Assembly: GCA_000497125.2 (NCBI GenBank) | Contig: CM035318.1 | Coordinates: 864,001 to 928,000, forward strand | Origin: Spironucleus salmonicida | Taxonomy: Eukaryota > Fornicata > Diplomonadida > Hexamitidae | Length of the DNA stretch: 64,000 nt | Direction of reading: 5' to 3' | Shown: positions 32,806-44,388 of the stretch, piece after piece | Numbering within the stretch: the first letter of the stretch is position 1 | Layout: every line of letters begins with the position of its first letter | Translations under genes and position numbers: made by a program | Notes under the pieces: model-generated | The model's database searches: none | What the model saw: only the letters and a program-made list of their open reading frames with translations | Told to the model about the DNA's origin: nothing

Positions 32806-33230
32806 TCACTTAGCCCTGCGGGCCTCGCGCTCCACGAAGCGCTGGCGGCCGCGGGACAGCCCCAGGCTCTTGCTGCGCACCAGCTCTGCGGCCGCGCCCC
32901 TGCGGCGAATGGCGGCCAGCTCGCGCTCGATCTCCCCGGTGCGGTCCGCAAGCTGGGCCCGCGACAGGCGGAAGGCGGAGGGGATGCGCTCCAGGCACAC
33001 GCAGGAGGCCCCAGCCTGGATGTGCAGAGCGCCAGGGACCGGGGCTCCAGGTCGAGCGCGTGCAGCTGGGCCGCCGTGGGCGTGCAGTTCTCGGAGGAGG
33101 CCTGCGAGCAGCCCGAGAAGTTCAGCGGGGTCCTCGGTATCTTCTGCCTGATCGCCTTGGGGCGGGGCTGCTCCACGGGCACCTCGCGGCTGCGCTCGCT
33201 GATGATCCGCTGCAGGGTAGCGATGTCCAT
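32806..33230 (-). pseudogene. 141-aa protein gene with 1-bp deletion (copy A)
   Basis: It matches the intact copy at 37155-37580 except that a run of five C is four here (about 33008-33011), which shifts the frame after residue 75. Either this copy is inactivated or the base is a sequencing error in a homopolymer. Confidence 0.7.
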
Positions 33231-33285
33231 TTCGCGGAGTGGGTGGCGCTGGCAGAGCGGCTGAGGGTTTTTTAGCAAACAGTTT

Positions 33286-34108
33286 ACTGCAAATTATTAT
33301 CCATGGCTATATTGAAGTATCATTAGCTTAATTCAATAAACCAAATATAATTTGTTCACATTCGTGGTTTACATAGTGTAGAAAACACCGAAACATAACG
33401 TTAATGACAACAGTGTAATTTTGTTTAGAAAATCAAAAATAAAATACTTTTTAACTAATTCACTATGGCTATCATTACATAGCTAGTGTTAATAGTAATG
33501 CATCTAATCTTTCAACTTACTACTTACGAATTTTGTAGTATTTATTCTGAATAACACGTACAGAAATAAGAGGGAAATACATTTGTTAAATACGTTACCA
33601 ATCCCCCCTCATATTTAAAACAGCTTACTTTAGTTGCGTCGTTTCAACATAGTTCCATCTATGATAATTCATTGGGAAAGGTGTACAATAAGAAATATTT
33701 CAATTATAAATATTATCATATTTACATAGAATTCGGAACAGGAATCAGATAGTTCCACTTAAATTAACGATTACAAAAATAACTTGAAAAAGAATAGTAT
33801 ATAGTATATTAATATTGTATGCATTTAGAAATAATTATTAGTCTAATTACCACTTCAATTTATCATATTATATATATCCAATATATTTACCTCTTTATTA
33901 AGATAGTTCTATCGAAACCTAGGATTTCCTAGTTTCAGCTAAGATTTAACGTCCGGACAATCATAATTAAAATGTATTATACATTTAGTATATTATTTTA
34001 TAACATGTTAAATATCTCAGGAAAAATTCAACCGGAACACTGAAGTAAAACTCATTATATAATATACATTTCCTATTGCTTATGAAGTATATATAAAATA
34101 AATTTCCA
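33286..34108. other. AT-rich spacer, no supported gene
   Basis: Strongly AT-rich; short frames only, with TGA frequent on both strands. It lies between the IR-D left arm and the DPE2 stop codon. Confidence 0.5.
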
Positions 34109-36745
34109 TCAGATAATTCTGCCAGATTTTTGAATTTCTTCTCTAACAAGAGAACAGAACTCCTTGTTTTCGAGTAAATCCTCAATAGTCATTGGCATTC
34201 TGTATCTCCAATACCACTCAGCAATTTCTGGGTGGTTTATATCTTCCTTGGCGACGTCTCCACTATATCTAGTTTTTTCAGTAATTGCAGTCCAATCTTA
34301 TATCAAAAACATGCTAATCATGCTCTCAGTATGGAGCAATTTGCGAACAATATTAAGACTGTCAGAAACAGTTAAAGGTTTCTTCCAGCAATCATCATGT
34401 CTATCTAATTCTGTTCTCCAATACTCTTCGACTTACTTACCGCCCCTTGACCACCAACTTCTCAAACTTGGGCAATCATGGGTACCAGGAGTACAAACAG
34501 TCATCCAGCTGTAGTTTTCTTGTGTTTAAAATGTATTTTATGGGTTAGATGGCATATTGTGTACTCTTAATCCAAGTAAACCAAACTCTTCCATCTTTTA
34601 AGGAACGATTGGAGCCAATAGACCTAAGTCCTCACCAATAATTAACATATTTGAAGCTTTCCCAATAATTGGGAGTCTTATGGAGGCAGTATCAGCCCAT
34701 ACACCTTAATGAGCCTTGAAAAAGTAGTCATTTGCAATTTCGCGAAGTAAGTGCTTGGTGCCGTCATTTAATGCTTTGAAAGATGGAGTTTCAGTAGCGT
34801 ATTTTAAATTACAGAATATTGGATGACCGCAATTTTACCCGTTTAATCTATCACGAGTCATGCATCTGTTAGCATTTAATAAAACTATCGCTGTTTTAAT
34901 ATTTTCAAATTGTGCATCATCTGTAATAAGCTTTCGTGCTTTATCAACGCTTTATTTTTCATTAAGTGAAAATCTAAGCCTATTTTGAATGGAATCAAAG
35001 TAAAAGAAACCGTTATTTTCAAGAAATTCGTATTCAGAGACATTACAAAGAGTTGGAATGACGTTAGATTTTTCCAGCAATGGTTCACAAAGACGATCTA
35101 TATCCCAAAATTAAATTCTGTCCCAGTAGATAGGATCGCAAGGCGCAAAATGCCCTAATCTTCCATTACCTTTAACACATTCACCAGGAATTTCCCAAAT
35201 TCTGAACCATCCTAAAACGTGATCAATTCTAAATGAATCGAAATATCTTTCCATGCTTCTAAAACGGATGCTCCACCATTCAAACTGATTATCTTTTTGC
35301 ATTTCTGTCCAATTATAAGTAGGGAATCCCCAATTTTGTCCCGTCTCCGAGAATTGATCAGGAGGCGCCCCAGTGCATGTATCCATATTAAATAGCCCAG
35401 TTCTCTCCCAGGTATCAACAGAAATAGGATTTACGCCAATCGGAATATCACCTTTCAGGAAAACACCATTTTCACGGGCATAGGATGCAGCACTCACAAG
35501 CTACTGATCCAAAACGTATTAAATGAAGGCATAAAACCAAATTTCTGATTTTTTAGTACCGTAAAATATATCTTTTAAATATACTTACCTTTCCTGCATA
35601 TCAAGTTTAACAAATTTTTCGTTATCGTAAACCGCATTTTTGCCCCACTTGCTGAAATCGATAGTGCCAAACTGCTCAGTAAGCCATTTAAACACACAAT
35701 AACCGTATATCCAGTAATCCACATCACGAGTTTCCGCAACCCATTTTTTGATTTTCCCTTCCAATTTGCCAATTTGCTTGTTGTAAATTAGCCTCAAAAT
35801 GCGCATTTTCTCAGAAATCGTGAGCTCGTAATCCATGCTAATTTCGCCTCCCGCGCACCTCATTTTCGCTCCCTATATCTCCTTTTCGAATTCTGACGCC
35901 CCCTCAATTTCGCGCAAATTCGCGTAAATCGGGTGCATCGCGAACACGGAAATCCCGGAATACGGGTACGAGTCCTTCCAGTTATTTTCGCACTGGGTGT
36001 CGTTAATAGGCAGGATTTGTATCACCCTGACGCCCGTTTTGCTGCACAAATCGGACAGCATTTTCAGGTCCGAAAACTCGCCGCAGCCGACGGAATTCGT
36101 CGTTTTGAGCGAAAAAACCGGCGTGTTTACGCCCGAAAAACGCGTTTTTGGAGCGTTTTCGTACCTGAAAAAATGCGTCGAAATTGAGCCGATTTTGGAA
36201 GGGAAATTTTTGTGATTTTCGCCGAATTCCCACATTTAATTAGTAATAAATTTGTATTCGAATTCGTCGTTTGGAGCGAGAAACTCGTAAATTCGGTTTC
36301 CGATGTGGTGCATTTCGGTCGATTTGGACCAATTTTGAGACGTCGAAATGCTGACCGAGGCGCACGGATAGGGCACCAGGACGCGAATTACGTGGTTAGA
36401 ACACGTGAATTCTGATGGATTTTGGGGCTTTCCGGCGATGACCTGAAAGGCGGTTGAATACCACGGATTCGCTCTAGAGGGCGAAAAATCGTCACTTAAA
36501 ACAATCTCTGCGCCGTCTACGAAGGGCGGCAGCGCACGCGTCATTACGTCGTCTCTTATATCAGTAAAATAGCGATATGTTGCTGATTCGTATTTTTAGA
36601 ATATAATAGTCGCTTTTTGTGAGTTTTTTGTGTACGTGAGCGGGACTGGGAATTCGCGTGTGCCGAGCTCAGCGGTCGAGCCGAGTAGGTAGATTTGCTC
36701 TGCGTGGTTTGCGGTGTAGTTGGCGAGGTGGAAAGTGACTTTCAT
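34109..36745 (-). CDS. DPE2: 4-alpha-glucanotransferase, DPE2 type (2x CBM20 + GH77), 878 aa
   Basis: The enzyme transfers glucose from maltose to a glucan, releasing glucose, in the cytosol. With UAR=Gln a single frame covers: CBM20-1 (about 1-95, HLANYT..YLLGSTAELG), CBM20-2 (about 110-170, SPSRANPWYS), GH77 start VFSLKTTNSVGCGEFSDL, INDT, then the active site: nucleophile Asp about 508 in FRIDHVLGWFRIWEIP, acid/base Glu in IGEDLG, and stabiliser Asp in THDCPSLRSWW. TGAPPDQFSETGQNWGFPTY is intact. The start is set by homology to CBM20 and an ACTATTATATCAG element about 40 bp upstream. Glucose made here would go to glucokinase. Confidence 0.9.
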
Positions 36746-37154
36746 TTTTAAGGAAAGGGAAAAATTAGATTACTGATATAATAGTGAAAAATGCGTATCT
36801 GACGATTTGAATAACTGTCAGTTATTTACGGTGAGAATAAGGTTAAATGGGCGTTTGGAATTGCGAATAGGTGTTAAAATTTGTAAAAACCTGGAACACT
36901 TTTAATGAGATGTATTTTCAGTGCAATTTGACAAATTGCGTAAATTAACATGCAAGGTGTAAATTTTAAGATTTGAAATTATATGATCAGTTTTATCGAG
37001 AAATTTAGCTACAAACAGCTAGTAATTTCCTCCTCAAAGATTGAAAATTGTCATGAATACGTAATTTGGGCTAGCTAAATTTTGATTACCTATTTATGAA
37101 AACTGTTTGCCAAAAAACCCTCAGCCGCTCTGCCAGCGCCACCCACTCCGCGAA

Positions 37155-37580
37155 ATGGACATCGCTACCCTGCAGCGGATCATCAGCGAGCGCAGCCGCG
37201 AGGTGCCCGTGGAGCAGCCCCGCCCCAAGGCGATCAGGCAGAAGATACCGAGGACCCCGCTGAACTTCTCGGGCTGCTCGCAGGCCTCCTCCGAGAACTG
37301 CACGCCCACGGCGGCCCAGCTGCACGCGCTCGACCTGGAGCCCCGGTCCCTGGCGCTCTGCACATCCAGGCTGGGGGCCTCCTGCGTGTGCCTGGAGCGC
37401 ATCCCCTCCGCCTTCCGCCTGTCGCGGGCCCAGCTTGCGGACCGCACCGGGGAGATCGAGCGCGAGCTGGCCGCCATTCGCCGCAGGGGCGCGGCCGCAG
37501 AGCTGGTGCGCAGCAAGAGCCTGGGGCTGTCCCGCGGCCGCCAGCGCTTCGTGGAGCGCGAGGCCCGCAGGGCTAAGTGA
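37155..37580 (+). CDS. Hypothetical protein, 141 aa (copy B, intact)
   Basis: Start at MDIATLQ after CACTCCGCGAA. A disordered basic N-terminus, a Ser/Cys segment, then a helical Arg/Glu-rich C-terminal half (RTGEIERELAAIRRRG). One strand with the 268-aa gene 32 bp downstream. Not recognised. Confidence 0.6.
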   Translation: MDIATLQRIISERSREVPVEQPRPKAIRQKIPRTPLNFSGCSQASSENCTPTAAQLHALDLEPRSLALCTSRLGASCVCLERIPSAFRLSRAQLADRTGEIERELAAIRRRGAAAELVRSKSLGLSRGRQRFVEREARRAK

Positions 37581-37612
37581 GGCGTTCCTTTCCCATATCC
37601 CGCCCCTCCGAA

Positions 37613-38419
37613 ATGGCCGACGTCCGCCTCTACCCCGCCGCTGTCCCCGCAGGCCTCCCGGCGCCGGCGGACCGCATGCTGGGGCGCATCCTGGAGAAGG
37701 AGCGCGCGCTGACCCTGCGGGCCCTGGCGCAGCAGCTTCCCCGCGTCCCGACGCCCGTGGTGGTCCGTGTCGCCGCCGGCGTCGTGAGCGTGCTCGCCCT
37801 CGCCTGCGGGCGGCTGCGCACCACGGTGGCTACCTTCCCGGCGATTCTGGCGGCCGGCGCCCCGGTGGACCCCGCGGCACTCGGAATTCGGGTGGAGGCG
37901 CGCGCCGGCAGGACAGTGCTGCGCCTCCCCGCCCCCGCGCTCGCCGCGCTGCCCGCCGACTTGCTGCTGCACCCCACCGAGGTGATCGCGCACTCCCTGC
38001 TGCCCGGGTCGCGCGGGCCCGGGGTGTTCCTGCTCACGGACGTGCAGGCGGCCGCCCTGCGCGCCGGATACCGCGGCACGGTGGTCGCACTGCAGGAGGC
38101 GGAGGTGCCGGCGGGCGACTGCTACTTCCCCTTCTGGGGGCTGCGCAACCCCACTCCGGCCGCGCCGCCTTCGTTCGCGCCCCTGGCCCGCCTCCGCGCG
38201 TCCTTCCTCAAGCGCCTGCGCTTTCACGCCTTCACCGAGGCCTTCGCGGCCTCCCCGAGCGCAGTGATCGCGGAGCAGCTGCAGCGCGCGCGGGTCGTCA
38301 AGAACCCAGTCCGCGCCGCCCAGTATGCGCCGGTGCCCTTCGCCGGGCTGTGCGAGGAGGTGAACGCCCTGGGGCCCGAGAACGTGTGCCAGAAGTGGAC
38401 CGGCCACAACTCGAAGTGA
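37613..38419 (+). CDS. Hypothetical protein, 268 aa (copy B)
   Basis: Protein identical to the copy at 31967-32773, with the same short upstream spacer and a 9-bp gap to the convergent 488-aa gene. Confidence 0.62.
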   Translation: MADVRLYPAAVPAGLPAPADRMLGRILEKERALTLRALAQQLPRVPTPVVVRVAAGVVSVLALACGRLRTTVATFPAILAAGAPVDPAALGIRVEARAGRTVLRLPAPALAALPADLLLHPTEVIAHSLLPGSRGPGVFLLTDVQAAALRAGYRGTVVALQEAEVPAGDCYFPFWGLRNPTPAAPPSFAPLARLRASFLKRLRFHAFTEAFAASPSAVIAEQLQRARVVKNPVRAAQYAPVPFAGLCEEVNALGPENVCQKWTGHNSK

Positions 38420-38428
38420 CTGCCATCC

Positions 38429-39895
38429 TCACTCCCACAGGCTCCGGCGCTCCCACTCCCCGATCACGCCGGCCTCCCGCCCAGCGGTGCGGGCAGCCAG
38501 CTCCTAGCGCACCGCCGCCCTCGCCCCATCAACGCGCCGCGCCAGCTCGCTCTGCAGGGGGTCGTCGGCGTCCAGCATCGCGGCGGCCAGGCCGAGGGCG
38601 TTGAGCCGCGCGACCGCTGTGGGGGCGGCGGCCTCAACCGCGCCCAGGAGGCCCGCCCGCAGCCCAGCGATGCCCTCCACCCCGGCAGTCGCCCCGGTGA
38701 GCCGCAGCACGCCGCACGCCGCCATGCAGTAGGCCGAGGGCGCGGTGGGCAGGCACGGCGGCGGGTCCCGCGAGACGAGCGCGAGCCCAGCCGCCTCGCA
38801 GGCGATCCCGCGCGCGCAGAACCCCTCCATGGCGCCGAGCTGCTTGGCGGCGAAGGGGCCGCAGAACGGCCGCAACGCCCCGGCGAGGCACAGCACCTCC
38901 GCGTAGCGCGTGAGGCAGCGCGTCTCGAGGAGCAGGCGGCTCACCGAGGCGAAGAGGGGCTGGAACAGGCGGCCCAGCACGCGGAACTGCAGGCCGGCGT
39001 CCGCGGTGAGACACGCCACGGCCTCCTGCTCGAACAGCAGCAGCGAGAAGTAGGTCGCCACTGGCGTGAGGAACGTGCGCCGCAGGAAGATGAGGTCGTA
39101 CAGCACCGCCGTCAGGGCCCGGTCGCGCAGCCCCTGCTGCAGCAGCCGCACCTCCGGAAACCCCAGGCCCGCCACGTGCGCCTGGACGGAGGCCACCCCT
39201 GCCCCGTTGAGCAGCGCGCCCGCCTCCGTCAGGAACTGGTTGGACAGGGGGAAGCTGCCTTCCGCCGCCTGCTGCTCCGCCTCCGACACGCTCCCCGCCG
39301 TCCGGTGCACCGCGAAGCCCAGCAGCGTGCGCGGCAGGGCGGGGGCGGCTGGCGCGCTGGCCCCCACCCGGAGGTGCTGCGCGTTGTACTCCCCCACGGT
39401 GCGGACGTACCCGGCGACGAGGGCGTCCCAGAAGCCCTCGAAGTCGGTCTGGCGCCACACGTCGAAGGCCGCCCGCGCGCCCGGGGACAGGAACTGGGCC
39501 TGCACCTGCCGCATCGTCATGCGCTGCCGCCCCGCGAACGCGCTCTCGCGCATCTGGCGCAGGCCCAGCAGGGCGTAGTTCTGCGCCTTCTGCACCCCGA
39601 AGGCCACGAGCGGCCGCAGCCCCGGCGTGCGCTCGCTCTGGCGGTGTACGGCGGCCAGGGCGTCCCCGAAGGCGGCAGAGCCCACGGGCGCCTCCAGCAC
39701 CGCGGTGGCCTGGGAGAGCGTGGGCGCCGCCAGGACGAGCTCGCGGAGCACCGGGAGCGGGGACGGGGGCCGCGGGGGAGCGCACGGGAAGGTGAGGTCC
39801 GGGACGTCTGGACAGGGCAGGTGCAGCAGCAGCGCCTTTACGGCCTTCAGGTCCTCCTGGAGCGCCAGCATGCCGTGCCATAGAGGATCCTCCAT
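38429..39895 (-). CDS. Hypothetical alpha-helical protein, 488 aa (copy B)
   Basis: Mirror of 30491-31957 with the same in-frame TAG near the C-terminus and the same TATA-like leader. The two copies appear identical at the protein level. Confidence 0.65.
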
Positions 39896-40104
39896 TTTGC
39901 GCAGCCGCCACTATTATATATAACCCTCTCACTTCTTCAGCATTTGCTCGATGAACAAATTCAGAACAAACTACGCTTCTGGGTAGTATATAGCGAGTAT
40001 CAGGCTATAAAGACTATTCTAATCCTTATGTTCAGTTGAAAATGCTGAGAAAAATAAATAATATCCAATAAACTTTTCACTTGGTTTAACTCGAACAACT
40101 GTAC

Positions 40105-40332
40105 TCAACCTAGACTATCTTCTGTTAGATCTAAAGTAAGAAGATCACAGTCGGCCAAATTTAGAAACTGATAGCAATTCTTTGAATCCCTAACAGCCTG
40201 GTCTATGTTGCCATTAATAATATGAGAGTTTGATCTGCTAGTTTTAAAAATCAGACACCCTAATGATTTTTGTGATTTTTTGAGTTTGTTAAAGTTCATG
40301 GGTGCAACAGCTGAACGGCCTTTTAGCTGCAT
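40105..40332 (-). CDS. Small hypothetical protein, 75 aa
   Basis: ATG-to-TGA frame, MQLKGRSAV to TEDSLG, preceded by TATAATATATTATTTTTATAA. No TAR codons. Moderately hydrophobic C-terminal half (FLNLADCDLLTLDL). Not recognised; could be chance. Confidence 0.35.
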   Translation of the reverse strand: MQLKGRSAVAPMNFNKLKKSQKSLGCLIFKTSRSNSHIINGNIDQAVRDSKNCYQFLNLADCDLLTLDLTEDSLG

Positions 40333-41112
40333 TTATAAAAATAATATATTATATCACGATATAATATAATTAGGATGTAAAAAGTTAATACCTGTAAAAC
40401 TAACAATATATTATACAATTAATTAAATCTATTATTATAGATAATTACGAGAATTTATACTAAGTTTCAAGATAGTTTTATCCATATAAATTAGAGAACA
40501 AATAGCCAATTGTATCCTCAAACAAATCAGGTAAATAATAAAGTATTAAATTAATAGTAATAATAATTGTATATGAGTGTTTTCAAAAAGTATAGTTTAA
40601 TTATTAATCCATATCACATAAATAGTAAATTTAAAAATAATAGAAATAATATTTTCTCAGAATAATAGATACTAAAGGTGATAGTAACTATAAGTTAAAT
40701 AAATATGGGAGTTGTATTTACTGCAAGTCTCAGCATTATGGTAAATGCCAGTTAACACCAAAAAATATGAAAAATATGTAACGTGTTCTTTAAATAGTTA
40801 TAATGCATTTAATTTTTGTGAGCATTTACATTAAAGCGACATATATTTAATTAAACTACACTACTAAATGTTTTTATTTTGATAAAATTGAGCTAATTTA
40901 TAGAACTAAATATTATATAGAACAATTAAATTTTAATTAATTAAGGATACTGAATAATCTTAAATATTTATGTACTCCTGTTAATTAACTTAGTAAATAC
41001 TACTAAATTCCTTAGAAACTAATTGCATACCAAGTATACTTTATAACTATTCCAAATATTAATAACATATTTCATCTAGTTTCTCCGGTGTTTATTATCA
41101 GCCTATTGCAAT
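40333..41112. other. AT-rich region with a possible broken zinc-knuckle ORF
   Basis: From about 40560 (MSVFKKYSLIINPYH, ATG 40574) a frame reads to FSEQQ and, after a one-step frame change, continues as NKYGSCIYCKSQHYGKC and remains free of TGA through the 321-bp repeat to about 41530. The Cys/His spacing resembles a small zinc-binding knuckle. It may be a pseudogene or a chance frame. Confidence 0.25.
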
Positions 41113-41433
41113 CGCGAATCCGAATAAACTGCCACTCCACAAATGCAGGTGGACCTCCAGCTCGACGCCACGCTGCGTTACATCGACCGCTATCAGGGCT
41201 GCCGCTCCGACACGCCCCAGAAGTCGTGTACTCAGTTCGCCGGATACGCGACAGTGCGCCCCACGGCGGAGCTGTACCCCCTGCCAGCGCTGCCGCCGCA
41301 CCGCTGTGCCTCCCGCAAACCAGAGGTCGGGGATGGCCGGCAGAGGCTGAACGAGGTGCGCAACTTCAGGCGCGGCTGGCGCTTCTGAGTGAGGGGTTGG
41401 GTAATTTGTGTATCGAATGCGGCGGTCACGCCG
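41113..41433 (+). repeat. 321-bp GC-rich direct repeat, copy 2
   Basis: Copy of 24517-24837, with different AT-rich flanks on both sides. Confidence 0.92.
41143..41388 (+). CDS. Hypothetical protein, 81 aa (copy 2)
   Basis: Same protein as 24547-24792 with the ACTCCACAA leader. Only the leader of about 30 bp is shared, so any promoter must lie in that short stretch or differ between the copies. Confidence 0.5.
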   Translation: MQVDLQLDATLRYIDRYQGCRSDTPQKSCTQFAGYATVRPTAELYPLPALPPHRCASRKPEVGDGRQRLNEVRNFRRGWRF

Positions 41434-41530
41434 ACATAGGAAAGTGTCAGGAGTTTAAGTGCAATTAAACTTCGATGAATTTTCTGATAACATTCGCAAA
41501 TATATTTTTTTCTGCTAAAAATATGTCTAA

Positions 41531-42049
41531 ATGATATAATATGTTAATTATAATAAATTAATATCATTCTAAGTCTTTTATAAATATAAATTCGTCTTTC
41601 TTTTATATATTCATACTGCTAAAATTTAAACTAACTAGTCAGGATCAGTAAAGCTTAAACTATATCTTTCGCAGCTTATTGATAAATTTACATTAAATTA
41701 ACTTTTTGATCCATTTTCTGAGCAAAACTCAAGATCTATAAATATATCATTAATATTTTCTTCTAGAATTTATGATTTAACAGTAGATAATTTTCTCAGA
41801 CCCATTACTGGTTCTTCCTGGACTACAACAATAGATGATAAAGATGTGTCTGCTGATTATATAGTAGAAATACATTATCCCATTTCTAAGTTATCAAATA
41901 TTCTTTATATTATTTAGTAATACTGTCAATAGTTTTTGTTTCTTAAGTTTTTACAAAAAACATATATATAATATTTCTAATTATAAATTAATACATATCT
42001 AGTATAAACTTTGTGGTCCTTATTGAAGTTGCTCACTTTGATTAAATGA
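41531..42049 (+). CDS. Hypothetical protein, 172 aa
   Basis: A frame in AT-rich DNA with more than ten TAA/TAG codons and no TGA before 42047-42049. The central part looks protein-like (FSSRIYDLTVDNFLRPITG). The start is uncertain. Not recognised. Confidence 0.42.
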
Positions 42050-42541
42050 ATATTTTACAGATTGTATTTACATTAATAAAATTAAGCATAATTGATCTTA
42101 TTGTCTAGGAAATATTGAGTTTGGATAATACGCTATGTTATTGCTTTATGCTTGAACATATATATAAATGTTAACTTTAATTAGTTGAATACGCAATACC
42201 TATTATGATAAATAACGAAAATAGTTAATATAATTATATTGATTGATTAAAAAAATCTGCAATTGAGTTTCCCGAATCTTGTCGTACAATTATCCTTATT
42301 ATGAAATTTTTAACTTGTCTCTTCCAACTGTTAGCTTACTTTAACTTCATTAATTGTTTTGCTAATTGTAAATATAAATCTAGCAATTTATAAAATTTTA
42401 AAAAGAAATTTACATTATTATATAATATAATAAATAATTAATTAAAAATCTAAATACCAAATATTGTGTTTAGTCCTAAAACCACGCATCTCACTTTATT
42501 CAGGAACAAAACAAGTGTCATATAAACGCAAAAAACCAGTT
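42050..42541. other. AT-rich spacer, no gene seen
   Basis: No frame with coding character on either strand; lies 3' of the convergent genes at 41531 and 42542. Confidence 0.5.
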
Positions 42542-43630
42542 TCAGTCAATTCCGTCCTCTTCATGCTCTTCTTGCTACTCAACTACCCCATTCACCTCGT
42601 ACATCCCTGCATCGTTAAGCATTCCACCCCCGGCCACGAAAATTCCGGCCAGATAGTCATCCCCGAATAATGAAATTGCAATCATTTTCAACTTTTCGCT
42701 CCAATTTTAATCAACAAAATGCAGCACTTCCGGCGCTCTGAATAACAATTTCTGCTCCAACTCGTTAAGCCGCTCGGTGCCCACTCCCGATGCGGCCGAA
42801 ATAAGCTCATTTTCCCTGAATTCGACCAACTTCTGATATATCGAGTTTGTGGTTCGCGGTGTGTGCTGCACGGCCAGAAGCTGCTTCTGGAGCGTGTTAA
42901 GCTGCTGCGCCGAGCTCTCGATACGGTATTGTGCTTCCTCCTGGATCGCTGTGAAGTTCTGCTGCGACGCGAAGAGCTGCCGCTCCAGGTCCTTAATTAT
43001 GCGCTCGTAGCCGCCCACGTCCTCCTGCGCGCCCTAGAATTCGCGTTCCGTCTGCGCCTGCAGGGTCGCGACCTATCCCTCCAGCTGCGCTTTGCTACGG
43101 TCCAGCTTCCGCAGCTCTCTGATCAGAATTTCGTTATCGCGTTCGAGAGCAGCGCGCGCCTTCTCCTGCTCGAATGCGTTTCCGGCGCCGTCGCGCTCCT
43201 GGATCTGCCGGAAGAGCTGCTCCTGCTCCGCGAGAAGCTGCTACCGCTGCTGTTTCAGGCGTGTCACCTCGTCCTGCAGCTTCATGTTGTGCTTCGTGAG
43301 CGCCTGATACTGCTCGTGGGTGACCGGTGGAGGCTTCAGGACCTGAAAGCTCGAAATTTGGATGTTTTTGATGGGCGGAACCGCATTTTGGGGCCGCTTG
43401 GGGCGTTATATCTCTGCCGTGGATGTGCTATCTCGGAGGTCGAGCTTCAGCGATTCAATTTCACGTTTTGCCGCCTACAGGTGCGACTTCGTCGTTTTGT
43501 AGAGCGATTTGTAGTTTTTAAGCTGCTATTTGGCAAATTTGAGGGATGACTCCAATTGCGCGTTCAGTTCTAGAATTTGTGGTGTCGTGAGCGGTTTCGG
43601 CTTGGGTATTTGGGGAAGCGGTTTGGGCAT
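42542..43630 (-). CDS. Coiled-coil protein, 362 aa
   Basis: One frame with about ten TAR codons. A Pro/Lys-rich N-terminus (MPKPLPQIPKPKPLT), a short coil, a Pro-rich linker, then a long coiled coil (about 105-310, EQEKARAALERDNEILIREL), and a C-terminal tail of which the last 40 residues are acidic. Probably cytoskeletal; no family is recognised. Confidence 0.7.
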
Positions 43631-44222
43631 TTTTAATAGTATACATATTGGATATTATATAAAAACCATAACTTAAATAAACTAGAAATGAAAGTTGTTT
43701 TTATATAATAATATAAATAACTTTTTATACAGTAAATCGGAAAATGGAAAAAATAATTTATTTATAATTGTAAATTTTTAAAAGGTAGATAATACTGATT
43801 TTCGTGAAATACAAGGTAAAGCATATAATTGGATGTGCTAGAATGAATAAAAGTTAGGTAAATCAGTTACGTTATATCTTTTAGCTTTCGTGAAAATCTT
43901 GCATATGAGTATACTGTTATTGAAATGTAATTCTTAGTTATAGGTTTTATACCAAGATTACATGATTCTCGTTTGGTTATAATGGTATTATACATTTAAA
44001 TATTTTTTCCTAGAAATATTTATATTGCTATAACATAATTAACTAGCGTCAAAGAAATACTTTTGAATGATAGTATTTTAGTTGCGTAAAATATTTGTAT
44101 CATAAAAACATATAATATATTTAAATATATATTGATTTACTGTTAAATAAAAATATAGTGAATTGTTTAAAATATTATTTAATTACTTAGAAATAATATC
44201 ATTTGTAAAAAATCGGGAAACC
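43631..44222. other. AT-rich spacer, no confident gene
   Basis: Two overlapping frames are open for 50-90 codons with TAR as Gln, but neither has a supported start or motif. Confidence 0.4.
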
Positions 44223-44327
44223 ATGTTCGAGAAAGAAACCGAGGAGTACAAGAAGAGCTACAGCCAGGTCGTGAGGTTCATGGACAGGCAGGAGACTGGT
44301 GTGAGCTGGATCAACGATGTGAAGTGA
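44223..44327 (+). pseudogene. C-terminal fragment of the 498-aa coiled-coil gene
   Basis: The last 28 codons (EEYKKSYSQVVRFMD) and TGA match 28732-28819; an ATG happens to lie just upstream. It is cut by the IR-C edge. Confidence 0.7.
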
Positions 44328-44388
44328 GGTAATTAGGTTTTAGGGAACTGGTCTAAACCACAAATACAATGCGTTTATATAATATGGT

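Larger units (their letters stand above)
30430..39956. repeat. Inverted repeat IR-D, arms 30430-33285 and 37101-39956
   Basis: Arms of 2.86 kb (p + p' = 70386, 70385 beyond a 1-bp indel) are nested inside the IR-C loop, with the DPE2 gene in their 3.8-kb loop. Each arm holds three compact GC-rich genes. Confidence 0.94.
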
